Shown piece by piece: positions 1 through 10,695 of a stretch of 64,000 nucleotides of DNA (positions are counted from its first letter, which is position 1; the number at the start of each line of letters is the position of its first letter). The stretch is from Saussurea involucrata. Lineage: Eukaryota > Streptophyta > Magnoliopsida > Asterales > Asteraceae. Location of the stretch: NCBI GenBank assembly GCA_033807775.1, contig CM066318.1, forward strand, positions 83,083,379 through 83,147,378. The letters are read 5' to 3'. The notes under the pieces are model-generated. The model saw only the letters and a list, made by a program, of their open reading frames with translations. It was not told the origin of the DNA and did no database searches. A program made the position numbers and the translations under genes.

Positions 1-2
1 AT

Positions 3-323
3 GTGGCCGCTGCCAGTTGTTGTTCACAAGTTCTGTGGATGAAGACTCAACTGTCTGACTATGATTTCAAGTATGAGAAGATCCCCATTTACTGTGATAG
101 CAAGAGTGCAATTGCAATATCAGCTAACCCGGTCCACCATACAAAGACCAAACACATAGACATCAGGTATCATTTCATCAAAGATCATGTTGAAAAAGGT
201 ACATTTGAATTATACTTTGTTACAATTGAGTTTCAACTTGCCGATCTCTTTACGAAAGCCTTGGATGAAAAACGATTTAATTTCTTAGTATCCAAGCTCG
301 GCATGTTGAACATGAAAGTTTAA
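3..323 (+). pseudogene. Copia RNase H C-terminus (unit 1, cut by window edge)
   Basis: The last ~106 codons of a Ty1/copia polyprotein. They contain the RNase H motif CDSKSA and the conserved tail with QLADLFTKALDEKRFNFL, ending in NMKV and a stop. The reading frame is open from the window edge; the upstream RT lies outside. It is the 5'-most visible member of the tandem array and nearly identical to the tails at 4324, 8373 and 12377. One visible substitution is F for I in the segment KGTFELYF. Confidence 0.85.
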
Positions 324-840
324 TATTCTATATTGATCATTTAATGGATGGAAATATGTGTAGTTCACTCTAGTTATCTCTATCTAGACTGATACATACA
401 AATTTTCATCTCATTCTATTCTCAATATAAGATATTTTATTTTCATGTCTTTGTTGTTTTTCATTGTTTATTCTCTTTGTTACTTTCTATTTCTTGTTAT
501 GATATCTATGCCTGCATGAGGTATGTTCATAGTCTCAGGGGGAGTACAAACTAAGGAATATGCACAAGAATAGGGGGAGTGTGCATTTCTGACTGAGCTT
601 GTAAGTGATGATTTCCTGTGCTCCTTGCTTGAAGATCACAAGGTATGTTCCCTAATATGTTTTTCAAACACAAACCCTTAGATGATGAAAATCATTTTTC
701 TAAAGCTTACTTGCATCATTCAAGGGGGAGTGAAAATGTTTTTAATACCTTGCGTGCTTAATCAATTGGAAGTTGGACATCTTCCAATGTGATAAATTAT
801 TTCAATTTTTTTTAAATTGAAAAATGTCCAAGTTTTATTA
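324..840 (+). other. Pol 3' region with repeated purine tracts (unit 1)
   Basis: Non-coding stretch between the pol stop and the minisatellite. It holds three GGGGGAG tracts near 538, 574 and 724, in contexts such as AAGGGGGAGTGAAAATG that resemble polypurine tracts. The same block follows every unit (4325-4842, 8374-8890, 12378-12895). It is found in inverted form in the minus-strand host element around 40126-40388 and 32655-32926. No coding sequence was seen. Confidence 0.6.
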
Positions 841-1165
841 AAATCGCAACCAACACTTGCGATTTCACATGTGAACAGTGAGAGATCGCAGCCTTCTATT
901 GCGATATCTCAATGGGCTTAAAATTTTCCAAATCGCAACCGTACACTGCGACTTCAGAGTATGAACAGTGCCAAGTCACAACCGTGGACTGCGACTTGAC
1001 AATGTGAACAGTGCAAAATCGCAACCGTGGACTGCGACTTGACAACGTGAACAGTGACAAATCGCAACAGTGTATTGCGACTTCATCATGTGAACAGTAA
1101 CTAGTCGCAACGTTCTGTTGCGACTTGACCTTTTATCAGTTCGTAGCTTGTTCACTGCGACTTGA
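841..1165. repeat. TCGCAAC/GTTGCGA minisatellite, unit 1
   Basis: Contains a ~42-bp direct repeat with core TCGCAACCGTGGACTGCGAC followed by TTGACAA and GTGAACAGTG. Two strict copies are present here with degenerate flanking ones. The words TCGCAA and TTGCGA alternate, so short hairpins can form. Roughly fifteen such words lie in 325 bp. Confidence 0.8.
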
Positions 1166-1240
1166 TGACACGTGGCAGGTCAAACCTTGGACCAATCATA
1201 TTGTGCCACGTGTCCCTCAGTTTGAAAAATCGTATATAAT
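1166..1240 (+). promoter_or_regulatory. Internal promoter: G-box, CCAAT, G-box, TATA (unit 1)
   Basis: ACACGTGGC (about 1167), GGACCAATCAT (about 1190), GCCACGTGTC (1205-1214) and TATATAAT (1233-1240) follow in order. The same module occurs in every unit. It is kept on the minus strand at 32371-32442 of the other element copy even though the surrounding minisatellite has diverged, which argues for function. ACACGTGGC matches the ACGT-core G-box/ABRE class bound by bZIP and bHLH factors. In the last unit it lies upstream of the extra gene at 13997. Confidence 0.65.
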
Positions 1241-2352
1241 AGGGTTTTGACTTTTCAACCAAATCTCAACTCGAAAGAAAAAACCCCCTTTCTCTCTAAA
1301 ACTGCTTTTGCGACTTCGACTTTCAAGTTTGTTTTCGTGAATTTTGTTCAAATCAATCATCTCAGATCGACTCCAAGGTAACGTATCTCGAATCTTATTA
1401 ATTTTCGTCCATTAAATCGTATGCTAAGTCGAATTTTTTTTTTAATATCGTCTGAAAATAACCAAGTCAGAAACTCGCAACTCAAAGAAGCGAGAAGTAA
1501 GAAACTCGCAGGCCAAGGTTGCGAAAAGTGGAGAAACTCGCAAGCAACAGTTGCGAAAAGTGAGAATTTCGCAAGCAACTGAGGCGCAAAATGAGAATTT
1601 CGCAACTTAAGGTTGCGCAAAGCTAGGAAATCGCAACAGGCGGTTGCGAAAAATGATAAAACTCGCAGAAGACGGATGCGATTTTCTCACATACACAGAT
1701 TATGAATCTTGCGAAAAGTATGATGAATGTTGCGAAAAGTTTGGATCTTGCGAGATATTCCAAAAAACGTCTAATAACCTCTGAAAATCCAAAACTTCTG
1801 AAATCAAACTTCACAGACCTCTTCGAAATCACTATCTGATCACATCTTCTTCACAAAATTCTGTCTGAAAACCTCTAAATTTGAATCTGAATGGATCGAT
1901 CAGAACCTGATACGTACCAAACCAAATCTTGAAAATCCCAAAATTGAAACTTAAAATCTTGAAATTTCTGAAATTAATTTGTGCAGGTCAGTTAGAAACT
2001 CAATTTCGAACACTTCTTCCTCAAACTTCAACCTCTGAAAACCTCTTAATTCCAAAAACACACGAATGAACAGTAGCTTTTCACGAAACAGACAAAAAAT
2101 CTAAAAAACTCTAAAAATGAACCACAAATCTTCTGAATTAGACTTTGATCCTTGAAAGAAAGATGTTCTGATCAGAAAAACGAATCCAACTGTCCAATTT
2201 GTAGAACAAATTGATCAAGAATCAACAAAATTTGATAAAATTTCAAGAAAACGAGATTTTCTTGAAAAATCAAGAAAATCAATCCAATCTTCTTGAAAAA
2301 TCCTCAAATTCTACTGATTGATCAACAAAATTCTTCTCTGAATCTTGATCCT
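1241..2352. other. Leader regions meeting head-on (unit 1)
   Basis: The left part (to about 1432) is the plus-strand leader of the internal promoter, with a splice donor AAG/GTAACG at 1376. The rest is the leader that lies downstream of the minus-strand primer site at 2353-2364. Between 1470 and 1700 it is packed with TCGCAA...TTGCGA pairs. Farther right it is A-rich with repeated GATCAA and CTTGAAAAATC runs. Short open frames here have no recognisable domain. Equivalent blocks are 5286-6402 and 9291-10410. Confidence 0.5.
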
Positions 2353-2642
2353 GCTCTGATACCAATTGTTAAACCCTAAAGATCAATCAAGATATGGAAG
2401 ATGTGAATTTGTCATCTCATTGATCAAGAACACTGTATACAAGATATGAGTTCAGCACTTTCTCTCTCTAAGATATGAATGTGAATTAAGAGAACGTTTC
2501 TAAGAGTCCTTTAAACTAACACACAACAAAACCTATTTATACTAAACACATTACAAGGTGTAAACAACACAATACAACTCAATACATTGACTTTGACTTT
2601 GACCTTTCTATATTTAAACCTTGAAGACATATTGCACTAACA
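2353..2642 (-). mobile_element. Minus-strand LTR (276 bp) with primer binding site, unit 1
   Basis: Read on the minus strand, the LTR starts TGTTAGTGCAATATG at 2642 and ends GGGTTTAACA at 2367. A 2-nt spacer and TGGTATCAGAGC (2364-2353), complementary to initiator-tRNA-type primers, follow it. A TATA-like GTATAAATAGG lies at about 2542-2532. The LTR abuts plus-strand pol at 2643 with no gap. Its start resembles the LTRs at 18115 and 27429 (TGTTAGTGC), but the body differs, so it is a related but distinct LTR family. Confidence 0.8.
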
Positions 2643-4324
2643 CCAACTATGGTGCTATAATTGTTCATCCTCATGCTTCAAGATGGACTAAGAGTCACCC
2701 CATTGAACAAGTCATTAGTGACGTCTCCGAACCTGTGAAGACAAGATCTGCAATGGCTAATGAAGTCCTCTACGCGCTCTTTCTAAGTCAAGTTTAGCCC
2801 ACAACAGTTCGACAAGCCTTAGAAGATCCGGATTGGATCATTGCCATGCAAGATGAGCTGAATTCGTTTGAAGCTTTGAACGTGTGGTGTTTAGTTCCTA
2901 GACCCAAAGGTAAAACGGTAATTGGTACCAAGTGGGTCCTGAAGAATAAGAAAGATAAAGATGGGATTGTTGTGAGAAATAAAGCACGCCTTGTAGCCAA
3001 AGGATATAGGCAACAAGAGGGAATAGACTACGATGAGACGTATGCACCGGTGGCTCGTTTAGAGGCAATTCGGATGTTTCTTGCATTTGCCGCTTTCAGA
3101 AACTTCACCATCCATCAAATGGACGTGAAGACTGCTTTCCTGAACGGTATATTGAAAGAAGAAGTATATGTTTCTCAACCGGAGGGTTTTGTGGACAAAG
3201 ATAAACCAGATCACGTCTACATTCTTGACAAAGCTCTCTATGGTCTAAAACAAGCCCCTCGCGCCTGGTATGAAATCTTATCTACCTACCTACTTGGTGC
3301 TGGCTTTCGAAAAGGTAAAATCGACACAACTCTCTTCAATTTGCATAAGAATGGTAAGATCCTTCTAGTACAAATTTACGTTGATGATATTATATTTGGT
3401 TCAACTGACCCTGGATTGTGTACTTGGTTCTCGGGTATAATGATGACCAGATTCCAGATGAGTATGATGGGAGAGATTAATTTCTTTCTTAGATTACAAG
3501 TCAAGCAATTCTCAACAGGTATCTTCATCAACCAGTCGAAGTATGTGTTTGACATCTTGAAGAAATTTAAGATGGAAAACTGTACCTCAATTGGTACACC
3601 TATGGCTCTTGGATCTAAAATAGGTCCGGATCCACTTGGTGAAGATGTAGATGTTAAGAATTACCGAGGTATGATAGGCTCATTAATGTACCTGACGGCA
3701 AGTCGTCCAGATATAATGTTTGCAACATGTCTCTGTGCAAGATTTCAGGCACAACCAAAGGTATCACATCGGAGTGCTGTTAAAAGAATCTTTCGATATT
3801 TGAAGGGGACACCGTACCTTGGTCTGTGGTATCCGAAGGGAACAGGATTTTAACTCACTGCATATTCTGATGCGGATCATGGAGGTAGTATGCTAGACCG
3901 GAAGAGCACACCTGGCCATGTCCAGTTTTTGGGTGATAAACTAGTAAGTTGGTCCTCGAGGAAACAGAACTGTGTTTCAACATCAATTGCGGAGGCAGAA
4001 TATGTGGCCGCTGCCAGTTGTTGTTCACAAGTTCTGTGGATGAAGACTCAACTGTCTGACTATGATTTCAAGTATGAGAAGATCCCCATTTACTATGATA
4101 GCAAGAGTGCAATTGCAATATCAGCTAACCCGGTCCAACATACAAAGACCAAACACATAGACATCAGGTATCATTTCATCAAAGATCATGTTGAAAAAGG
4201 TACAATTGAATTATACTTTGTTACAACTGAGTTTCAACTTGCCGATCTCTTTACGAAAGCCTTGGATGAAAAACGATTTAATTTCTTAGTATCCAAGCTC
4301 GGCATGTTGAACATGAAAGTTTAA
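2643..4324 (+). pseudogene. Copia RT/RNase H fragment, unit 2 (two nonsense codons)
   Basis: 5'-truncated copia pol. It begins in the integrase-RT linker just before the motif HPIEQVI and covers the whole RT (RVT_2 family) and RNase H. Seen: the RT start near NVWCLVPRPKGKTVIGTKW, catalytic YVDD in IYVDDIIFGS, and RNase H with the DSKSA motif. The copy is broken by TAG at 2795-2797 (GAG in sister units) and TAA at 3851-3853 (GAA in sisters), both without frame change. RNase H also shows YDSKSA for CDSKSA. The fragment has no start codon at the junction. Non-functional. Confidence 0.9.
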
Positions 4325-4842
4325 TATTCTATATTGATCATTTAATGGATGGAAATATGTATAGTTCACTCTAGTTATCTCTATCTAGACAGATACATAC
4401 AAATTTTCATCTCATTCTATTCTCAATATAAGATATTTTATTTTCATGTCTTTGTTGTTTTTCATTGTTTATTCTCTTTGTTACTTTCTATTTCTTGTTA
4501 TGATATCTATGCCTGCATGAGGTATGTTCATAGTCTCAGGGGGAGTACAAACTAAGGAATATGCACAAGAATAGGGGGAATGTGCATTTCTGACTGAGCT
4601 TGTAAGTGATGATTTCCTGTGCTCCTTGCTTGAAGATCACAAGGTATGTTACCTAATCTGTTTTTCAAACACAAACCCTTAGATGATGAAAATCATTTTT
4701 CTAAAGCTTACTTGCATCATTCAAGGGGGAGTGAAAATGTTTTTAATACCTTGCGTGCTTAATCAATTGGAAGTTGGACATCTTCCAATGTGATAAATTA
4801 TTTCAATTTTTTTTAAAATTAAAAAATGTCCAAGTTTTATTA

Positions 4843-5211
4843 AAATCGCAACCAACACTTGCGATTTCACATGTGAACAGTGAGAGATCGCAGCCTTCTA
4901 TTGCGATATCTCAATGGGCTTAAAATTTTCCAAATCGCAACCGTACACTGCAACTTCAGAATATGAACAGTGCCAAGTCGCAACCGTGGACTGCGACTTG
5001 ACAATGTGAACAGTGCCAAATCGCAACCGTGGACTGCGACTTGACAATGTGAACCGTGCCAAATCGCAACCGTGGACTGCGACTTGACAACGTGAACAGT
5101 GACAAATCGCAACAGTGTATTGCGACTTCATCATGTGAACAGTAACTAGTCGCAACCTTCTGTTGCGACTTGACCTTTTATCAGTTCGTAGCTTGTTCAC
5201 TGCGACTTGAT
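4843..5211. repeat. TCGCAAC minisatellite, unit 2 (three strict copies)
   Basis: Same 42-bp repeat as in unit 1 but with three strict copies of the CGCAACCGTGGACTGCGAC core. This gain explains most of the extra length of this unit. Confidence 0.8.
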
Positions 5212-5285
5212 GACACGTGGCAGGTCAAACCTTGGACCAATCATATTGTGCCACGTGTCCCTCAGTTTGAAAAATCGTATATAAT
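5212..5285 (+). promoter_or_regulatory. Internal promoter module, unit 2
   Basis: ACACGTGG at 5213, CCAATCAT, GCCACGTGTC and TATATAAT (5278-5285), as in unit 1, with no visible damage. Confidence 0.6.
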
Positions 5286-6402
5286 AGGGTTTTGACTTTT
5301 CAACCAAGTCTCAACTCGAAAGAAAAAACCCCCTTTCTCTCTAAAACTGCTTTTGCGACTTCGACTTTCAAGTTTGTTTTCGTGAATTTTGTTCAAATCA
5401 ATCATCTCAGATCGACTCAGAGGTAACGTATCTCGAATCTTATTAATTTCGTCCATTAAATCGTATGCTAAGTCGATTTTTTTATTTTTTTTAATATCGT
5501 CTGAAAATAACCAAGTCAGAAACTCGCAACTCAAAGAAGCGAGAAGTAAGAAACTCGCAGGCCAAGGTTGCGAAAAGTGGAGAAACTCGTAAGCAACAGT
5601 TGCGAAAAGTGAGAATTTCGCAAGCAACTGAGGCGCAAAATGAGAATTTCGCAACTTAAGGTTGCGCAAAGCTAGGAAATCGCAACAGGCGGTTGCGAAA
5701 AATGATAAAACTCGCAGAAGACGGATGCGATTTTCTCACATACACAGACTATGAATCTTGCGAAAAGTATGATGAATGTTGCGAAAAGTTTGGATCTTGC
5801 GAGATATTCCAAAAAACGTCAAATAACCTCTGAAAATCCAAAACTTCTGAAATCAAACTTCACAGACCTCTTCGAAATCACTATCTGATCACATCTTCTT
5901 CACAAAATTCTGTCTGAAAACCTCTAAATTTGAATCTGAATGGATCGATCAGAACCTGATACGTACCAAACCAAAATCTTGAAAATCCAAAAATTGAAAC
6001 TGAAAATCTTGAAATTTCTGAAATTAATTTGTGCAGATCAGTTAGAAACTCAATTTCGAACACTTCTTCCTCAAACTTCAACCTCTGAAAACCTCTTAAT
6101 TCCAAAAACACACGAATGAACAGTAGCTTTTCACGAAACAGACAAAAAATCTAAAAAACTCTAAAAATGAACCACAAATCTTCTGAATTAGACTTTGATC
6201 CTTGAAAGAAAGATGTTCTGATCAGAAAAACGAATCCAACTGTCCAATTTGTAGAACAAATTGATCAAGAATCAACAAAATTTGATAAAATTTCAAGAAA
6301 GCGAGATTTTCTTGAAAAATCAAGAAAATCAATCAAATCTTCTTGAAATTTCCTCAAATTCTACTGATTGATCAACAAAATTCTTCTCTGAATCTTGATC
6401 CT
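5286..6402. other. Leader regions meeting head-on (unit 2)
   Basis: Same structure as 1241-2352: plus-strand leader with donor-like AGAG/GTAACG, then the minus-strand element leader. Two small tracts differ (poly-T near 5477, one base at the donor). No supported gene. Confidence 0.45.
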
Positions 6403-6692
6403 GCTCTGATACCAATTGTTAAACCCTAAAGATCAATCAAGATAGAGAAGATGTGAATTTGTCATCTCATTGATCAAGAACACTGTATACAAGATATGAG
6501 TTCAGCACTTTCTCTCTCTAAGATATGAATGTGAATTAAGAGAATGTTTCTAAGTGTCCTTTAAACTAACACACAACAAAACCTATTTATACTAAACACA
6601 TTACAAGGTGTAAACAACACAATACAACTCAATACATTGACTTTGACTTTGACCTTTCTATATTTAAACCTTGAAGACATATTGCACTAACA
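6403..6692 (-). mobile_element. Minus-strand LTR and primer site, unit 2
   Basis: LTR 6692-6417 (276 bp) and primer site TGGTATCAGAGC at 6414-6403, read on the minus strand. Nearly identical to the unit 1 copy. Confidence 0.8.
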
Positions 6693-8373
6693 CCAACTAT
6701 GGTGCTATAATTGTTCATCCTCATGCTTCAAGATGGACTAAGAGTCACCCCATTGAACAAGTCATTGGTGACGTCTTCGAACCTGTGAAGACAAGATCTG
6801 CAACGGCTAATGAAGTCCTTTACGCGCTCTTTCTAAGTCAAGTTGAGCCCACAACAGTTCGACAAGCCTTAGAAGATCCGGATTGGATCATTGCCATGCA
6901 AGATGAGTTGAATTCGTTTGAAGCATTGAACGTGTGGCGTTTAGTTCCTAGACCCAAAGGTAAAACGGTAATTGGTACCAAGTGGGTCCTGAAGAATAAG
7001 AAAGATAAAGATGGGATTGTTGTGAGAAATAAAGCACGCCTTGTAGCCAAAGGATATAGGCAACAAGAGGGAATAGACTACGATGAGACGTATGCACCGG
7101 TGGCTCGTTTAGAGGCAATTCGGATGTTTCTTGCATTTGCCGCTTTCAGAAACTTCACCGTCTATCAAACGGACGTGAAGACTGCTTTCCTGAACGGTAT
7201 ATTGAAAGAAGAAGTATATGTTTCTCAACCGGAGGGTTTTGTGGACAAAGATAAACCAGATCACGTCTACATTCTTGACAAAGCTCTCTATGGTCTAAAA
7301 CAAGCCCCTCGCGCCTGGTATGAAATCTTATCTACCTACCTACTTGGTGCTGGCTTTCGAAAAGGTAAAATCGACACAACTCTCTTCACTTTGCATAAGA
7401 ATGGTGAGATCCTTCTAGTACAAATTTACGTTGATGATATTATATTTGGTTCAACTGACCCTGGATTGTGTACTTGGTTCTAGGGTATAATGATGACCAG
7501 ATTCCAGATGAGTATGATGGGAGAGATTAATTTCTTTCTTGGATTACAAGTCAAGCAATTCTCAACAGGTATCTTCATCAACCAGTCGAAGTATGTGTTT
7601 GACATCTTGAAGAAATTTAAGATGGAAAAATGTACCTCAATTGGTACACCTATGGCTCCTGGATCTAAAATAGGTCCGGATCCACTTGGTGAAGATGTAG
7701 ATGTTAAGAATTACCGAGGTATGATAGGCTCATTAATGTACCTGACGAAAAGTCGTCCAGATATAATGTTTGCAACATGTCTCTGTGCAAGATTTCAGGC
7801 ACAACCAAAGGTATCACATCGGAGTGCTGTTAAAAGAATCTTTCGATATTTGAAGGGGACACCGTACCTTGGTCTGTGGTATCCGAAGGGAACAGGATTT
7901 GAACTCACTGCATATTCTGATGCAGATCATGGAGGTAGTATGCTAGACCGGAAGAGCACATATGGCCATGTCCAGTTTTTGGGTGATAAACTAGTAAGTT
8001 GGTCCTCGAGGAAACAGAACTGTGTTTCAACATCAACTGCGGAGGAAGAATATGTGGCCGCTGCCAGTTGTTGTTCACAAGTTCTGTGGATGAAGACTCA
8101 ACTGTCTGACTATGATTTCAAGTATGAGAAGATCCCCATTTACTGTGATAGCAAGAGTGCAATTGCAATATCAGCTAACCCGGTCCAACATACAAAGACC
8201 AAACACATAGACATCAGGTATCATTTCATCAAAGATCATGTTGAAAAAGGTACAATGAATTATACTTTGTTACAACTGAGTTTCAACTTGCCGATCTCTT
8301 TACGAAAGCCTTGGATGAAAAACAATTTAATTTCCTAGTATCCAAGCTCGACATGTTGAACATGAAAGTTTAA
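6693..8373 (+). pseudogene. Copia RT/RNase H fragment, unit 3 (nonsense plus frameshift)
   Basis: Same truncated pol as unit 2, starting at the LTR junction. The E codon lost in unit 2 is intact here, but TAG at 7481-7483 replaces the TCG serine of sister copies shortly after the catalytic YVDD. A one-base deletion near 8254 (ACAATGAA against ACAATTGAA) then shifts the frame through the RNase H tail. The lesions differ from those of unit 2, so the copies decayed independently after duplication. Confidence 0.9.
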
Positions 8374-8890
8374 TATTCTATATTGATCATTTAATGGATG
8401 GAAATATGTGTAGTTCACTCTAGTTATCTCTATCTAGACTGATACATACAAATTTTCATCTCATTCTATTCTCAATATAAGATATTTTATTTTCATGTCT
8501 TTGTTGTTTTTCATTGTTTATTCTCTTTGTTACTTTCTATTTCTTGTTATGATATCTATGCCTGCATGAGGTATGTTCATAGTCTCAGGGGGAGTACAAA
8601 CTAAGGAATATGCACAACAATAGGGGGAGTGTACATTTCTGACTGAGCTTGTAAGTGATGATTTCCTGTGCTCCTTGCTTGAAGATCACAAGGTATGTTC
8701 CCTAATCTGTTTTTCAAACACAAACCCTTAGATGATGAAAATCATTTTTCTAAAGCTTACTTGCATCATTCAATGGGGAGTGAAAATGTTTTTAATACCT
8801 TGCGTGCTTAATCAATTGGAAGTTGGACATCTTCCAATGTGATAAATTATTTCAATTTTTTTAAAATTGAAAAATGTCCAAGTTTTATTA

Positions 8891-9217
8891 AAATCGCAAC
8901 CAACACTTGCGATTTCACATGTGAATAGTGAGAGATCGCAGCCTTCTATTGCGATATCTCAATGGGCTTAAAATTTTCCAAATCGCAACCGTACACTGCG
9001 ACTTCAGAGTATGAACAGTGCCAAGTCGCAACCGTGGACTGCGACTTGACAATGTGAACAGTGCCAAATCGCAACCGTGGACTGCGACTTGACAACGTGA
9101 ACAGTGACAAATCGCAACAGTGTATTGCGACTTTATCATGTGAACAGTAACTAGTCGCAACCTTCTGTTGCGACTTGACCTTTTATCAGTTCGTAGCTTG
9201 TTCATTGCGACTTGATG
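8891..9217. repeat. TCGCAAC minisatellite, unit 3 (two strict copies)
   Basis: Two strict 42-bp copies, as in unit 1, bounded by degenerate TCGCAAC/TTGCGAC words. Confidence 0.8.
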
Positions 9218-9290
9218 ACACGTGGCAGGTCAAACCTTGGACCAATCATATTGTGCCACGTGTCCCTCAGTTTGAAAAATCGTATATAAT
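9218..9290 (+). promoter_or_regulatory. Internal promoter module, unit 3
   Basis: ACACGTGGC, CCAATCAT, GCCACGTGTC and TATATAAT (9283-9290) all present. Confidence 0.6.
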
Positions 9291-10410
9291 AGGGTTTTGA
9301 CTTTTCAACCAAGTCTCAACTCGAAAGAAAAACCCCATTTCTCTCTAAAACTGCTTTTGCGACTTCGACTTTCAAGTTTGTTTTCGTGAATTTTGTTCAA
9401 ATCAATCATCTCAAATCGACTCCAAGGTAACGTATCTCGAATCTTATTAATTTTCGTCCATTAAATCGTATGCTAAGTCGATTTTTTTTTTATTTTTTTT
9501 TAATATCGTCTGAAAATAACCAAGTCAGAAACTCGCAACTCAAAGAAGCGAGAAGTAAGAAACTCGCAGGCCAAGGTTGCGAAAAGTGGAGAAACTCGCA
9601 AGCAACAGTTGCGAAAAGTGAGAATTTCGCAAGCAACTGAGGCGCAAAATGAGAATTTCGCAACTTAAGGTTGCGCAAAGCTAGGAAATCGCAACAGGCG
9701 GTTGCGAAAAATGATAAAACTCGCAGAAGACGGATGCGATTTTCTCACATACACAAATTATGAATCTTGTGAAAAGTATAATGAATGTTGTGAAAAGTTT
9801 GGATCTTGCGAGATATTCCAAAAACGTCAAATAACCTCTGAAAATCCAAAACTTCTGAAATCAAACTTCACAGACCTCTTCGAAATCACTATCTGATCAC
9901 ATCTTCTTCACAAAATTCTGTCTGAAAACCTCTAAATTTGAATCTGAATGGATCGATCAGAACCTGATACGTACCAAACCAAAATCTTGAAAATCCCAAA
10001 ATTGAAACTGAAAATCTTGAAATTTCTGAAATTAATTTGTGCAGATCAGTTAGAAACTCAATTTCGAACACTTCTTCCTCAAACTTCAACCTCTGAAAAC
10101 CTCTTAATTCCAAAAACACACAAATGAACAGTAGCTTTTCACGAAACAGACAAAAAATCTAAAAAACTCTAAAAATGAACCACAAATCTTCTGAATTAGA
10201 CTTTGAACCTTGAAAGAAAGATGTTCTGATCAGAAAAACGAATCCATCTGTCCAATTTGTAGAACAAATTGATCAAGAATCAACAAAATTTGATAAAATC
10301 TCAAGAAAACGAGATTTTCTTGAAAAATCAAGAAAACCAATCAAATCTTCTTAAAAAATCCTCAAATTCTACTGATTGATCAACAAAATTCTTCTCTGAA
10401 TCTTGATCCT
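9291..10410. other. Leader regions meeting head-on (unit 3)
   Basis: Same as the other units, with donor-like AAG/GTAACG near 9426 and TCGCAA/TTGCGA pairs at about 9530-9720. Several TTGCGA words have decayed to TTGTGA near 9767-9790. No supported gene. Confidence 0.45.
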
Positions 10411-10695
10411 GCTCTGATACCAATTGTTAAACCCTAAAGATCAATCAAGATAGAGAAGATGTGAATTTGTCATCTCATTGATCAAGAACACAGTATACAA
10501 GATATGAGTTCAACACTTTCTCTCTCTAAGATATGAATGTGAATTAAGAGAATGTTTCTAAGAGTCCTTTAAACTAACACACAACAAAACCTATTTATAC
10601 TAAACACATTACAAGGTGTAAACAACACAATACAACTCAATACATTGGACTTTGACCTTTCTATATTTAAACCTTGAAGACATATTGCACTAACA
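10411..10695 (-). mobile_element. Minus-strand LTR and primer site, unit 4
   Basis: LTR 10695-10425 (271 bp; one ACTTTG repeat fewer than the other copies) and primer site 10422-10411. As in the other units it directly abuts plus-strand pol. Confidence 0.8.

Noticed and set aside
841..1165. Regular direct repeats with short spacers that look like a CRISPR array
   Set aside because: Spacers repeat too, the units are degenerate, and the setting is a plant retroelement; no cas genes.
2353..2364. Fragment of a tRNA gene
   Set aside because: Only the 12-base complement to the tRNA 3' end is present, next to an LTR; it is a primer binding site.
4867..5200. Minus-strand open frames with repeated VAVHGCDLA-like peptides
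   Set aside because: They are translations of the 42-bp minisatellite in several frames; no start context or independent support.
5881..6111. Minus-strand frame after the inverted LTR leader, possible gag start
   Set aside because: Phenylalanine-rich, no capsid or zinc-knuckle features, and not kept open in all units.
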